Under the pieces are notes generated by a model. That model searched no databases. It had not been told where the DNA came from and saw nothing but the letters and a program-made list of their open reading frames with translations. 36,581 nucleotides of DNA from Chitinispirillaceae bacterium (lineage in GTDB: Bacteria; Fibrobacterota; Chitinivibrionia; Chitinivibrionales; Chitinispirillaceae). Location: the NCBI GenBank assembly GCA_016929415.1, contig JAFGIW010000194.1:1-36581 (forward strand). The letters are read 5' to 3'. The position numbers and the translations under genes were made by a program. Of the stretch, positions 15,097-24,460 are shown piece after piece. Each line of letters opens with the position of its first letter. Positions within the stretch are counted from its first letter, which is position 1.

Positions 15097-16125
15097 TCAG
15101 ACGCCCCTGCCGCAGGTCAACTCAACCAGCTGCCGCAGCCGTGCTTTCGCCGCTCCGGAATCGATCGCCGCGGCAGCCTGTTCGATCCCCTCCTGCGGCG
15201 TGGCGGCGACTCCTGCCGCAGCAAGGGCGAATGCCGCGTTGAGACAGACGATGTCGCGCCGCGGGCCGCCTTTTCCGTCGAGAATTTCGGTAATGATTCG
15301 CGCGTTATCCGGCGGAGGCCCTCCGGCGATGTCGCTGCGGGAGGTGCGCCTGATGCCGAAATCCTCCGGCTGGATCGTATAGGTGCGTATCGAACCTTCC
15401 GACAGTTCAGACACTTTCGTCGCGCCGCAGAGCGTTATTTCGTCCAGTCCGTCCATCCCGTGGACGATGAAGGCATGTCTGCTCCCCAGGTTTTTAAGGA
15501 CAGCCGCAAAGACCTCGGTGAGGTGTGCCGCGAAGACGCCGATCACCTGGGCGGGGGCCATTGCGGGATTGGTGAGAGGTCCCAGCATGTTGAAAATGGT
15601 CCGGGTCGCGATCTCTTTGCGCGGGCCGATGGCGTATCTCATCGCCGAATGCAGGGCCGGCGCGAAGAGAAAGGCGAATCCCGCGCAGTCAAGACACTCC
15701 TTCATTTTCTCCGGCGTCACCGTGATCGTCATTCCCAGCGCCTCGAGCACGTCGGCGCTGCCGCACCTGCTCGAAACTCTGCGGTTGCCGTGCTTCGCGA
15801 CGCGTGCGCCGGCGGCTGCGGCAACCAGCGCCGCGGCGGTGGAAATGTTGAAGGTGTCGGCCCCGTCGCCGCCGGTGCCGCAGGTGTCAACAAGAAACTC
15901 ACGGTTCTGCGGTTCGATACGCAGCGCCTTTTCGCGCATGACCGATGCAGCTCCGGTAATCTCACCCGCCGCTTCGCCCTTCATTCGCAGGCCGACGATC
16001 AGTGCCGCAATCTGGGCGTCGGTGGCACCTCCGCTCATGATTTCATTGAACACTTCAACGGCTTCTGAAACGGAGAGGTCGTTTCCCTCAACGACTTTTT
16101 TTATAGCGGGCTGAATGACGGACAC
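15097..16125 (-). CDS. trpD: Anthranilate phosphoribosyltransferase
   Basis: TrpD joins anthranilate to PRPP, the second committed step of tryptophan synthesis. The 342-aa form starts at GTG 16125, where AAGGAG sits 5 bases upstream. A longer frame from 16203 adds 26 residues not typical of the family. Diagnostic motifs are the PRPP loop DTCGTGGDGADTFNIST, the KHGNRRVSSRCGSADVLEALG region (anthranilate and phosphate contacts), the FLFAPALH segment and IGPRKEIATRTIFNMLGPLTNP. It stands alone, convergent with serA. No trpE, trpG, trpC, trpF or trpBA is nearby and no leader peptide is visible, so the pathway must be scattered in this genome. Confidence 0.95.
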   Translation of the reverse strand: MSVIQPAIKKVVEGNDLSVSEAVEVFNEIMSGGATDAQIAALIVGLRMKGEAAGEITGAASVMREKALRIEPQNREFLVDTCGTGGDGADTFNISTAAALVAAAAGARVAKHGNRRVSSRCGSADVLEALGMTITVTPEKMKECLDCAGFAFLFAPALHSAMRYAIGPRKEIATRTIFNMLGPLTNPAMAPAQVIGVFAAHLTEVFAAVLKNLGSRHAFIVHGMDGLDEITLCGATKVSELSEGSIRTYTIQPEDFGIRRTSRSDIAGGPPPDNARIITEILDGKGGPRRDIVCLNAAFALAAAGVAATPQEGIEQAAAAIDSGAAKARLRQLVELTCGRGV

Positions 16126-16438
16126 GAAGGCTCCTTTTTGATATATGCGGATTCGGTACTGACGGTTCGGGGTAAAATATAAATGCTTACGGGGCGGGGA
16201 CAAAAATCATTTATGATGGGGGTGGTTTTTATCTTCCACGTTTTGTCCGCGGCATCATAGAATTATATTGATCATTTGACCGGGAATTCGCCGATATACA
16301 GGAAATATTACGGCGGGTTTACGTGGACAAAAGCAGTATAAAGGGGAACGGTTTTCCGTTCTCGGTCGTTTACAACGGCGGCGGGCAGGGGATCTCTCCG
16401 GGATTTGCCCAACCACATACCCAGCCTCCGGTTGACTA
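16126..16438. other. Intergenic region with GGACAAAA/TTTTGTCC repeats
   Basis: No gene is supported in this 313-base stretch. GGACAAAA occurs at 16198-16205 and 16325-16332, with its reverse complement TTTTGTCC at 16241-16248. The inverted pair could be an operator for trpD or chance. A plus-strand frame at 16323-16514 lacks a ribosome site and overlaps the thioredoxin-like gene. Confidence 0.3.
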
Positions 16439-17221
16439 TTACTTCCTCCGGTTGTCCTCAACCATGTACCTCGCGGCGTCGATAACCCATCGTGCATCTT
16501 TGTCGCTGCGGTAGCGGCGGTTGTTGAGAAAAAGCGCCGGGGTTGACGTCACGTCGTTTCGCTGCGCTTCAATGCGGGAATCGGTGACGAACTTCGTCAC
16601 CTGCGGCGATTCGGCAAGAGTCTTCAATGTATCGAAGCTTATGCCAATGCTGTCGGCGATGCGGCGTGCGACCTTGTCGCTGATGCGCTCGCTTATCGGA
16701 GCGAAGGTTCGGAGAAACGCCGGCTGCTTTCCCAGAAAGGCGGTTGCGGCGAGCATTTTGTCGAACCGCGTCACGGAAAGATTTTTTATCCCGATCCGAA
16801 GGAGCTTGTCAAGACCCGTCCCGGCATTGAGTGAGTCGTAGAGCTGCGCATACACCTGCTTGCAGTGGGGGCACGACATGGATATATACATGACCAGCGA
16901 AACCGGCGCCCGGGGAGAACCGATCCACTGGACTTTTGCAGTGTTGATCGGCCAGGTTACCGTATCGGTCAAGCTCGAATACCGCTTGACGAAATCCACA
17001 ACCAGGGAGGAACAGGGCTTGCTTTTCTCCCGGAGATACGCGGCGAACGGGACAAGCTGGTGGGCGATTGCGCACTGCGGACCTAACTGGGCGGCAGTCG
17101 CGAAGGGCATCCGGCCGCATTCCATTATAGGAACGTTATCGAGCGCCGGGCAGGGGAGTCCGGAGTCTGCGGAGAGAGGGAACAGGATACCTGCGACCAT
17201 CAACGATACGATACTTTTCAT
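16439..17221 (-). CDS. Exported DsbA/DsbG-like thioredoxin-fold oxidoreductase
   Basis: This 260-aa protein is probably a periplasmic thiol-disulfide oxidoreductase. It has a signal peptide (MKSIVSLMVAGILFPLSADS), then a thioredoxin_4-like domain with the active site Cys117-Pro-His-Cys120 in SMSCPHCKQVY, and the cis-proline loop TSTPALFLNN (Pro228). The CPHC dipeptide is the DsbA type, which is strongly oxidising. Additional cysteines at 24, 35, 50 and 70 in the N-terminal extension are unusual. I chose ATG 17221 (AAAGGCG upstream, signal peptide directly after it); the open frame continues upstream to 17524 without protein-like sequence. No DsbB or DsbD partner is in the window. It is a single-gene unit. 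Confidence 0.8.
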   Translation of the reverse strand: MKSIVSLMVAGILFPLSADSGLPCPALDNVPIMECGRMPFATAAQLGPQCAIAHQLVPFAAYLREKSKPCSSLVVDFVKRYSSLTDTVTWPINTAKVQWIGSPRAPVSLVMYISMSCPHCKQVYAQLYDSLNAGTGLDKLLRIGIKNLSVTRFDKMLAATAFLGKQPAFLRTFAPISERISDKVARRIADSIGISFDTLKTLAESPQVTKFVTDSRIEAQRNDVTSTPALFLNNRRYRSDKDARWVIDAARYMVEDNRRK

Positions 17222-17633
17222 AATTTCGCCTTTAGCAATATATATTTTAAAATTACAATCCGCGCATACCCGATGCCGATTTCCCAGCAACGGCGCCGAA
17301 GGGAGCATCCCGGCCTGATTCCGGGCCGGGGTGGTTGCCGAACAGCCGGACTTGAGATCGTGGTGATGAAGAAGCAGTCGAAGACGGTGAAAGCGGTATT
17401 CTGATGCAGGCGCGATGGGGAAAGTGCGTGTGATACCTGAAAGCGGACAGAAACCACTATTAGGCGGTGGTTTCTGTATCCTGCAGGAAGCGTAGGATGG
17501 TGTGTTCAAGGATATACACAGCATTGCCCGGCCGGATTGGCTATATTAGTAAAAGACGGCATGGTCAATTTCACCCTTGATCAGCCTGATCAGTCTGTAT
17601 AAAGTTCGGTTCACATCGTTGGTGGGAGGGACG
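17222..17633. other. Divergent intergenic region with a 10-bp hairpin
   Basis: This 412-base region separates the divergent thioredoxin-like and beta-propeller genes. It contains a perfect inverted repeat CAGAAACCAC (17448-17457) / GTGGTTTCTG (17467-17476) with a 9-base loop. There is no T-tract, so it is more likely an RNA structure or protein site than a terminator. The AT-rich stretch near 17230-17260 probably holds the promoter of the thioredoxin-like gene. I see no coding sequence. Confidence 0.4.
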
Positions 17634-19544
17634 ATGCAAGGATACAGCGTTATCAATCTGTCATTTGTGTGCCTTATTCTTCTCATTTCCCAACTGCCGT
17701 CCGCGCAGAATATCATTGAGTCGGCCACCCCGCCGTCGGTGATTTTCGAGCTTCTCGCGCTCAACCGCGACTTGCCGACCCTTAAGAAAGCGAAATACCT
17801 CTCCCCGACTGACCTGGCCCCCTCGCCGGACGGCAGGCTGCTCTATGTCGCGGAACAGACGGCAAAGCGGATCGACGTCATCGATGTTGCGACGCAAACG
17901 GTTGTCGCGAGAATCCGCCTTCCCAATGAGGTCACCGGATGCGCACCATCGCCCGACGGGGCAATCCTCTACACGACCTGTTCCTCGGACCTCTGGCCGG
18001 AGGGATTCGTGGCCGTGGTCGACATTACGGCGGGAATGGTCATCGGCCGCATTCCCGCGGGACACGGCGCCCGTGCCCCGGTGATTACACCTGACGGCGG
18101 AAAACTTTACGTGTGCAACCGGTTCGACAACGACGTTTCGGTGATCGATTGCGCCGCACAAAGAACGATCGCCCGCATCCCCGCGGTGCGCGAACCCTGT
18201 TGCGCCGCCGTCACCCCCGACGGGAAGACGCTGGTCGTGGGGAGCCTTCTGCCCGCCGAACGGTCGACCGACACATTAACAATCGCAAGTATTGTTTCAC
18301 TGATTGACGTCGTATCCGACGTGGTCGCCACTGAAATCCGCCTGCCGCGGGGGAGCCATTCAGTGCAGGGAGTCGCCGTTTCTTCCGACGGACACTATGC
18401 ATTCGCCACTCATCTGATCGGCAGGTTCAACCAGGTTGGGACGACGGTCGAGAAAGGGTGGCTTCATACGAACAACCTGGCGATAATCGACGTCGCCGGT
18501 CGAAGACTGATCAACGATATCTGTCTCGATCTTGAAAAAACGGGAATGGGGAATCCGTGGAGTGTCCGATGCTCGAATGACGGAAAGCGCCTTTGCGTTG
18601 CGCATGCGGGGTGCGATGAGCTGTCGGTGATCGATTACCGGATGATGATGGATACCGTTTTGTCAAAGAGTGCCGCCGGTATCGATCTTCAGCGTGATTT
18701 CACCCCTCTGCTGCGGTCACGTTTGAGGGTATCCGCAGGCACCGAAGGTCCCCGGGCCCTTGCGGTGATCGATGAAAAAGCGTATGTCGCGGGTTATTTT
18801 TCGGAGTCCATGCCGCAGGTGAATGTGTGCGACCTGTCGTCGCCGGAAATAACCGTCACTGGACGGATTCCGCTCGATCAACCGCAGCCGAGAACCGGGG
18901 AACGGCAGGGGGAGGTTAATTTCTACGACGCGAAACTCTGTTTTCAGCACTGGCAATCCTGCCACTCCTGCCATCCCTTTCACCGCGCCGACGGGTTGAA
19001 TTGGATACTGGGGGGCGGGGCGGTGGTGGCGCCCCTTAATACGAAAAGCATCGTCTATGCCTGGTGGACGCCTCCACGGAGCTGGTATGCAGCCCATGGC
19101 CATGCCCAACAGGCGATAGTGGCCGGAATCGAATTGCAGTTGTTTCGAATACCCTCCAGGGAGATAGCGGCATCGATCGATACGCTGGCAATGTATATGA
19201 AGGGGGTATCGAGCCCGAAATTAATAAAGGGAAGATTGACGGAGGCTGCTCAGCATGGGAGGGAACTGTATAACGATAGGGAAAAAACAAATTGCGTGAA
19301 ATGTCATCCCGCGCAGCTGTTTACCGGTATGATGGTCTGGAACGCTGGCGTTCCAGACCCGTTTGATGTGAGAGTGTTGTGGGACACGCCAAGTCTTGTC
19401 GAGGCTTGGCGCACCGCGCCCTACAATCACCTCGGCAGCATGACCATGCGGGAGATGATCGAACTGCCGACCATGAGCAACGCATCCGCAAATCTCTCGA
19501 CGCAGGAGATCAATGACCTGATGGAGTATGTGCTGTCGCTGTAG
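17634..19544 (+). CDS. Exported YVTN beta-propeller protein with two heme c sites
   Basis: This 636-aa exported protein starts at ATG 17634, with GGGAGG 5 bases upstream and a signal peptide (SVINLSFVCLILLISQLPSAQ) immediately after. Residues 55-410 are a beta-propeller of YVTN/NHL-like repeats (SPDGRLLYVAEQTAKRIDVI, TPDGGKLYVCNRFDNDVSVI, TPDGKTLVVGS). The C-terminal part is a cytochrome c region with CxxCH motifs at 443-447 (CHSCH) and 554-558 (CVKCH). The spacing and the LWDTPSLVEAWRTAPYNHLGS stretch resemble the di-heme peroxidase/MauG group. Predicted role is periplasmic electron transfer or oxidation. Substrate and partners are unknown, and no cytochrome maturation genes are adjacent. 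Confidence 0.8.
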   Translation: MQGYSVINLSFVCLILLISQLPSAQNIIESATPPSVIFELLALNRDLPTLKKAKYLSPTDLAPSPDGRLLYVAEQTAKRIDVIDVATQTVVARIRLPNEVTGCAPSPDGAILYTTCSSDLWPEGFVAVVDITAGMVIGRIPAGHGARAPVITPDGGKLYVCNRFDNDVSVIDCAAQRTIARIPAVREPCCAAVTPDGKTLVVGSLLPAERSTDTLTIASIVSLIDVVSDVVATEIRLPRGSHSVQGVAVSSDGHYAFATHLIGRFNQVGTTVEKGWLHTNNLAIIDVAGRRLINDICLDLEKTGMGNPWSVRCSNDGKRLCVAHAGCDELSVIDYRMMMDTVLSKSAAGIDLQRDFTPLLRSRLRVSAGTEGPRALAVIDEKAYVAGYFSESMPQVNVCDLSSPEITVTGRIPLDQPQPRTGERQGEVNFYDAKLCFQHWQSCHSCHPFHRADGLNWILGGGAVVAPLNTKSIVYAWWTPPRSWYAAHGHAQQAIVAGIELQLFRIPSREIAASIDTLAMYMKGVSSPKLIKGRLTEAAQHGRELYNDREKTNCVKCHPAQLFTGMMVWNAGVPDPFDVRVLWDTPSLVEAWRTAPYNHLGSMTMREMIELPTMSNASANLSTQEINDLMEYVLSL

Positions 19545-19665
19545 GGAAGCAGTACGGGAACTGTGTTCATAGTGGTATAAACAGGCTGGAAACGATGACG
19601 GGTGACCATTGATAAAGGCCGGTTCCTCTTTTTCGATAGTGGTCAAAGTGACGCATTTTAAAAAA

Positions 19666-22074
19666 TCAACTTTTACGCCCCCTCCTCTTCATCATCAGCA
19701 TCATCGCCGTCAGCGGCCAGAGCAGCCCGGCAAAAACCGAATATCCCATATTGCCGCTCAATTGCAGATCGGGATTGTCCTCGAACGGATTGTCGCTTAC
19801 CAGATAGGTCCAGGTTGCGGAGGGATTATGCCGTTCGTCAATTACCGGGGAATCGCGGCGCGGTCCATCAACGCACAACCGTTCGAGTTCTCCGGCTGCG
19901 GCCTGCCGCGCCTCCTGCAGCATTGTTTCGAACCGCTCAATCGCGAGGCTGTTAAAGATATGGAGCGGGTCCTGCCTGCCGAAGCGGCGGAAATGGATCC
20001 CGTCGCGCAGGTCGGCCATGTCGGCAAGGTACGTTGACCAGGAGCGGTCGAGCGCCCGAAGAAGGAGTGTGCGGCAGTGGGCGGCGGTTGTTTCACCACC
20101 GAGACGGGCCAGTATATTGTCGACAACCGGCCGGGCGGTTACCCTAAGCAATTCAAAAGCTTTCCCGGTGGCAAGGACCTCCCTGCGGTACGACGCAACA
20201 ATCGTCCGCTGCTGTTCGATGAGCACCGAGTATTTGCCGAGGGTGAATTTGATATCCCCGTTCTGTCCCTCGATGATGCGCTGCAACCGGTTGATTTCAT
20301 TATTGACGTAGGCATTTTCTATGCAGCCGTCGGCGGAGGTGACGATATACCGCTTCGGTATCAGCTCGTTGATACGGTATTTGACGAAAAGGTCGTCTTC
20401 AAGGCTGATGAAGAAGCGCGACAACCCCGGATCGCCCTGCCTTCCCGACCGTCCCCGGAGCTGATCGTCGATGCGGCGGCTTTCGAAACGGTTGGTGCCG
20501 ATCACATAGAGCCCGCCGAGGGATGCGACACGCTCCCGGTCTTTTCCGTCGGAACCGCCCAGCCTGATGTCGGTTCCCCGTCCGGCCATGTTGGTTGAAA
20601 TGGTGACTGCGCCGGCCGTACCGGCCTCCGCGACGATCGATGCCTCGTATGCATTATCCTTTGCATTGAGCACGCGACAGTCAATGCCGCGCGCTATGAG
20701 GACGTCGGCGAGTTCCCTTGATTCCCGGACGGTTCGTGTTCCGACGAGTATCGGCCGCCCGGTTGCATGAACAGTCGCGATCTCTTCGATGAGCGCATGG
20801 CCCTTTTCCCGGCGGGTCCGATAAACCCGGTCGGGGAAATCGTTGCGCAGGCACTCCCGGTGCGACGGGATGATCACCGTATCGAGGCCGTACCAGTCGT
20901 GGAACTCCTCTTCCGCTTGCTCGGCGGTTGCCGTCATTGCGGCGACTTTCGGATATTGTGCAATGAAATGGTGTATGGTGATCGAGCTGCGCATGGCGCC
21001 GCGCGATTGAGCGGGAACCCCCTCCTTCACTTCGACCGCCGCGTGCAAACCTTCGGGCCAGCGCCGGTTTTCGGCGATGCGGCCGGTCAGTTCGTCGATG
21101 AGTTCGATCCGGTTGCCGCTTACGAGATAATCGACATTCCAATGAAGAAGGTACTGCGCATGAAGCGCATGGTACAAACGTGAGAGTGACGCGACACCGG
21201 TGGACGTAAAGAGATCTCCGCATCCGAGCTGCTGTTCAACAAAATCGATTCCCTCCTCGGTGAGGCTTATTTTCCGGCCATAGGCGTCAAACGAGAAATG
21301 ACGCTCCGGTTGCATCGCCCGGGCGAGCTGCGCAAACGGGGTAAGCTGTTCTTCCGGTTCATCGGTCGCGCCGGCGATGATCATCGGGATGCGCGCCTCG
21401 TCGATGAGCAACGAGTCGGCCTCGTCGACGATCGCATAGTGGAAATCGCGCTGGACAATATGCGACGTATCGTAACGGCAGTTGTCGCGCAGGAAATCGA
21501 ATCCCGCCTCTTTTGCAGTCAGGTAGGTGACGTCCTGACGGTATGCCGATTGCCTTTCGGTAATACCCATCCCCTCCTGCACGAAGCCGACGGTAAGTCC
21601 GAGCAGCCGGTAGACCGGCCCCATCCATTCGGCGTCGCGACGGGCAAGGTAATCGTTGAAGGTGAGCACATGCACACCCCTGCCGCAGAGTGCGTTGAGA
21701 AATACGGGGAAGACCGCCGCGAGCGTCTTGCCCTCGCCGGTCTGCATCTCGGCAAGTTTCCCCTGATGCAGCACGATGCCGCAGACGAGCTGCTCGTCAA
21801 ACGGATCTATATAGAGCACGCGCCGGACGGCTTCCGCGACAAGCGCGAATGAGGGGACGAGCAGGGTGTCGGGATCGACGCCGCTGCGTATTTCTTCGCG
21901 GAACCGGTGCGCATGGCCGAAAATCTGGTCGGGTGTCAAGGTGACGAGACGGCGTCCCTCTTCGCGGATGGCTTCCACCGTCCCGCGATACGCTTCAATA
22001 TCCCAGACCAGGGTCGATCCGTTCCAGCGACGGATGGTGCGGTGTATTTTAATGGAAAGATTATTTTCAGACAT
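19666..22074 (-). CDS. SecA-like preprotein translocase ATPase with a C-terminal membrane segment
   Basis: This 802-aa protein has the SecA motor. Walker A is at 110-117 (MQTGEGKT), LTFNDYLARRDAEWMGPVY follows, Walker B is VDEADSLLIDEAR (216-228), motif III is AAMTATAE, and the second RecA domain carries ISTNMAGRGTDIRLGG and DDQLRGRSGRQGDPG. It is about 100 residues shorter than E. coli SecA, has no C-terminal zinc-binding CxCx8CH/C tail, and ends in a hydrophobic helix (about 770-792, MGYSVFAGLLWPLTAMMLMM) plus KRRGRK. Those changes suggest an accessory SecA (SecA2-like) or a specialised paralogue, not the housekeeping enzyme. AAGGAG precedes the ATG by 7 bases. No SecY2 or Asp gene is adjacent. 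Confidence 0.8.
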   Translation of the reverse strand: MSENNLSIKIHRTIRRWNGSTLVWDIEAYRGTVEAIREEGRRLVTLTPDQIFGHAHRFREEIRSGVDPDTLLVPSFALVAEAVRRVLYIDPFDEQLVCGIVLHQGKLAEMQTGEGKTLAAVFPVFLNALCGRGVHVLTFNDYLARRDAEWMGPVYRLLGLTVGFVQEGMGITERQSAYRQDVTYLTAKEAGFDFLRDNCRYDTSHIVQRDFHYAIVDEADSLLIDEARIPMIIAGATDEPEEQLTPFAQLARAMQPERHFSFDAYGRKISLTEEGIDFVEQQLGCGDLFTSTGVASLSRLYHALHAQYLLHWNVDYLVSGNRIELIDELTGRIAENRRWPEGLHAAVEVKEGVPAQSRGAMRSSITIHHFIAQYPKVAAMTATAEQAEEEFHDWYGLDTVIIPSHRECLRNDFPDRVYRTRREKGHALIEEIATVHATGRPILVGTRTVRESRELADVLIARGIDCRVLNAKDNAYEASIVAEAGTAGAVTISTNMAGRGTDIRLGGSDGKDRERVASLGGLYVIGTNRFESRRIDDQLRGRSGRQGDPGLSRFFISLEDDLFVKYRINELIPKRYIVTSADGCIENAYVNNEINRLQRIIEGQNGDIKFTLGKYSVLIEQQRTIVASYRREVLATGKAFELLRVTARPVVDNILARLGGETTAAHCRTLLLRALDRSWSTYLADMADLRDGIHFRRFGRQDPLHIFNSLAIERFETMLQEARQAAAGELERLCVDGPRRDSPVIDERHNPSATWTYLVSDNPFEDNPDLQLSGNMGYSVFAGLLWPLTAMMLMMKRRGRKS

Positions 22075-22200
22075 AGGTTTCTCCTTATGGCATTATCGAG
22101 TATGACCGATACCGACCGGTTGGCGGCTGCGGATGTCACCACAGGCGACCGCCGGCGATTATGGTTCATCGGTCAAAGATACACGCAATAGAAATGCGGT

Positions 22201-22623
22201 TTATGAGAAGAGGTCGGACGGAGTATCGTCGGATGATGCGATGTGGCGATTTCGGAGGATGCTGCAATGTCGGTATGGCCGGTCGATGGCGATCATAGTA
22301 TTGAAAAGGTGCAGCCGGGAATGGACGAACAGGGTAAATTCCCGCTCAAGCACTTGGAACGGATTTCCACTAGGCGGGTAAGCAACAACGGTAACAGGAG
22401 GTTCTGTTTCACTAACGGAAGTCCCTTCAATCAGTTGCGGAATATCGTAGAAGGGCGGAATCGAAGCGACCAGTTCACAAACAGGCCGTGAAGGTGCGGG
22501 CGTCGTGTAGGGGGAATAGTTGTAACACTCCGCTTTAAAGTGGCAGAAGAGAATCAGCAATAAGGAAGTAATTGCCGGAAAACGCGCGTGATCTGATCCC
22601 GACAATGATAATTTGCAATCCAT
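22201..22623 (-). CDS. Possible small exported protein, unknown
   Basis: This 140-aa frame from ATG 22623 has a hydrophobic segment (residues 18-31, AITSLLLILFCHF) that could act as a signal peptide, followed by a Pro/Ser-rich region (YNYSPYTTPAPSRPVCELV) and VTVVAYPPSGNPFQVLERE. There is no clear ribosome binding site. It fills most of an otherwise empty 664-base gap between the SecA-like and metallo-beta-lactamase-fold genes. It may be real, decayed or chance; I recognise no family. The remaining gaps at 22075-22200 and 22624-22738 hold nothing I can name. Confidence 0.35.
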   Translation of the reverse strand: MDCKLSLSGSDHARFPAITSLLLILFCHFKAECYNYSPYTTPAPSRPVCELVASIPPFYDIPQLIEGTSVSETEPPVTVVAYPPSGNPFQVLEREFTLFVHSRLHLFNTMIAIDRPYRHCSILRNRHIASSDDTPSDLFS

Positions 22624-22738
22624 GACATTAATATACCACATCGCCGATCGGATGGAGAAGGAAATGGAGTGACGATAATTTATATTACCATCGCCGGCAT
22701 GGTTCGTTTTTCCCGATGGCTTTAAATGAGGAACAGCT

Positions 22739-24370
22739 ATGCAATGCGACAGAAAATTCCATAATCGCTGCGTGGCAGTGGATAACAGCGGCCACCCGAT
22801 TTACGATCCGCTCCCGTATATGCATAACGGCGGTTTTCAGCAGATCGTCTGGCTGGGAGTTGCCGGATATTTGGTGATCAACCATGTCGACAGGGACATC
22901 ATCCTCATCGACCCGTGGCCGAGTTATCATTCATGGTGGATAGGGAGTATCATGACAAGGCGGCCGCGGCCTCTTTACAAAGCTGATCAGGCGACGCTCC
23001 ATCGCATCGCGGCGCTGGTCAACTTCATCCGCAACGCGCGATCAAACGGGTACTCATTCTCGGCGATTCTGCTGTCGCACATGCACTTCGACCACGTCGA
23101 CGACGTTCCGGTGGTGCTGGAGCTGCTTACAAAAGAGGAAAGATCATACCGGAGCGATGAACTTTTCGGACGGCGCGTCAGGGAAAGTGACATCGTGCTT
23201 CGCGGCCCGGCCTTTCCGATCGACGAACTTCCGACCGTCGTCGCCGATTTCGATACGATGGTCTACCTCAAGACGCAGTACTTCGGTGTTCCAACCGGTC
23301 GGTTGATCGGCCCGGCGGAAGGGGGTAATTTCAGCCGGCAGGGAATTTGGAAACGCAGACGCGGCTACTGGTACGGCAAAGGCCAGTTGAAGCAGATCGG
23401 AAAACGCTGGGTTGTAACCGATATGGTCAACAAGCGGTACGGATGCGGTGAGGGGGGCTCCGGACGCGCACCGTGGTATGAAATCAGACAGAACAACAAC
23501 CGCCTGTTTTATGATGATTCCTTCAACAGCAAGGTATTTGATATTGTCAGTCCGGCGCTGCATCGGGCGGTGCCCGCCACCCGGGCCGATCCGGTGGAAC
23601 TTGACCATTGCAGCTTTACAATCGTGCCGTACGTATGGGACCATATGAATCGTCCGGCGCTTTTCGGCGCCCGTTGCCTGGATCTTAACAAACAGATGTC
23701 GGGAAGCATGCAGCGAACAACCGCTTTCATGATTTCACGAAAACGGGCCTGGGGAGGGAATGAAATCGCTTCGGCAAAGACCGCCTTTTTTGTCGGGAGC
23801 AGCGGGGAGATGACCCACGGACACACACGCCCGGCTCCCGAGCGCATGACCATCACAACGGATCTTCTTGTTCAGACAGCCATGGGTGACTGTGTCCCGG
23901 CGGACGGGTGGTTTGATGCATTTACTTCCGCAATTGCCACCTGGAAACTGCCGAAACTCATGAAGGCCTGTCGTGAATATTTCTATCAGCACATTGCAAT
24001 CAACGATTACCTGGTATGGGGACACTGGGATGAGTATATCCGGTGGATTGCTGCGCATAAAAGCAATAAAAAGAAGAAGACAATCCACTACGGGTTCGAA
24101 CTTGCCTACGGCGACAATATCGATACCTACCGGGAAATCATCACCAGGTTCAGGGCAGATGGCGTTTCTTACCCGCCGGAAAACGGTTCGATCATGGAAC
24201 AGGGGAAACTGATCTCGCTGGAAAGAGCGGTGGGAAGCACGACGACGGAACGTGCCGGCGACGGGAAGAAATCGCGAGCGGGAAAATCAGTTGAATTCGA
24301 GATTGAACTGCCGTTATCAGTTGCTGATTTGCATAGAAAATACATTGAGGGGATGATAGACAGTGGATAA
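22739..24370 (+). CDS. Large metallo-beta-lactamase-fold protein
   Basis: This 543-aa cytoplasmic protein (no signal peptide) has the metallo-beta-lactamase zinc motif HxHxDH at residues 114-119 (LLSHMHFDHVDDVP), preceded by the usual DRDIILIDPWPS strand-turn. The expected lone His and Asp ligands further on are plausible around VWDHMN (about 300) and HGHTRP (about 362). The stretch VWGHWDEYIRWI near residue 425 recalls the terminal His region. It is about 250 residues longer than typical single-domain members, with a basic insertion (KRRRGYWYGKGQLKQIGKRW) near 200-225 and a non-conserved tail after 500. GAGGA precedes the ATG by 7 bases. Likely a hydrolase (lactonase, phosphodiesterase or lipid hydrolase type); the substrate is unknown. 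Confidence 0.7.
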   Translation: MQCDRKFHNRCVAVDNSGHPIYDPLPYMHNGGFQQIVWLGVAGYLVINHVDRDIILIDPWPSYHSWWIGSIMTRRPRPLYKADQATLHRIAALVNFIRNARSNGYSFSAILLSHMHFDHVDDVPVVLELLTKEERSYRSDELFGRRVRESDIVLRGPAFPIDELPTVVADFDTMVYLKTQYFGVPTGRLIGPAEGGNFSRQGIWKRRRGYWYGKGQLKQIGKRWVVTDMVNKRYGCGEGGSGRAPWYEIRQNNNRLFYDDSFNSKVFDIVSPALHRAVPATRADPVELDHCSFTIVPYVWDHMNRPALFGARCLDLNKQMSGSMQRTTAFMISRKRAWGGNEIASAKTAFFVGSSGEMTHGHTRPAPERMTITTDLLVQTAMGDCVPADGWFDAFTSAIATWKLPKLMKACREYFYQHIAINDYLVWGHWDEYIRWIAAHKSNKKKKTIHYGFELAYGDNIDTYREIITRFRADGVSYPPENGSIMEQGKLISLERAVGSTTTERAGDGKKSRAGKSVEFEIELPLSVADLHRKYIEGMIDSG

Positions 24371-24460
24371 TAGACACCGGGGGGCGCGGTTACCATACCA
24401 CCTGTAGATGTCAATATAGTTTCGATTTCAATCGAAGGGGCGGTGCATTTCCCGCCCCCC

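Noticed and set aside
16323..16514. 63-aa plus-strand frame upstream of the thioredoxin-like gene end
   Set aside because: There is no ribosome binding site and it overlaps the 3' end of a well-supported gene.
17222..17524. N-terminal extension of the thioredoxin-like gene
   Set aside because: The signal peptide and a ribosome site define the start at 17221; the extension is not protein-like.
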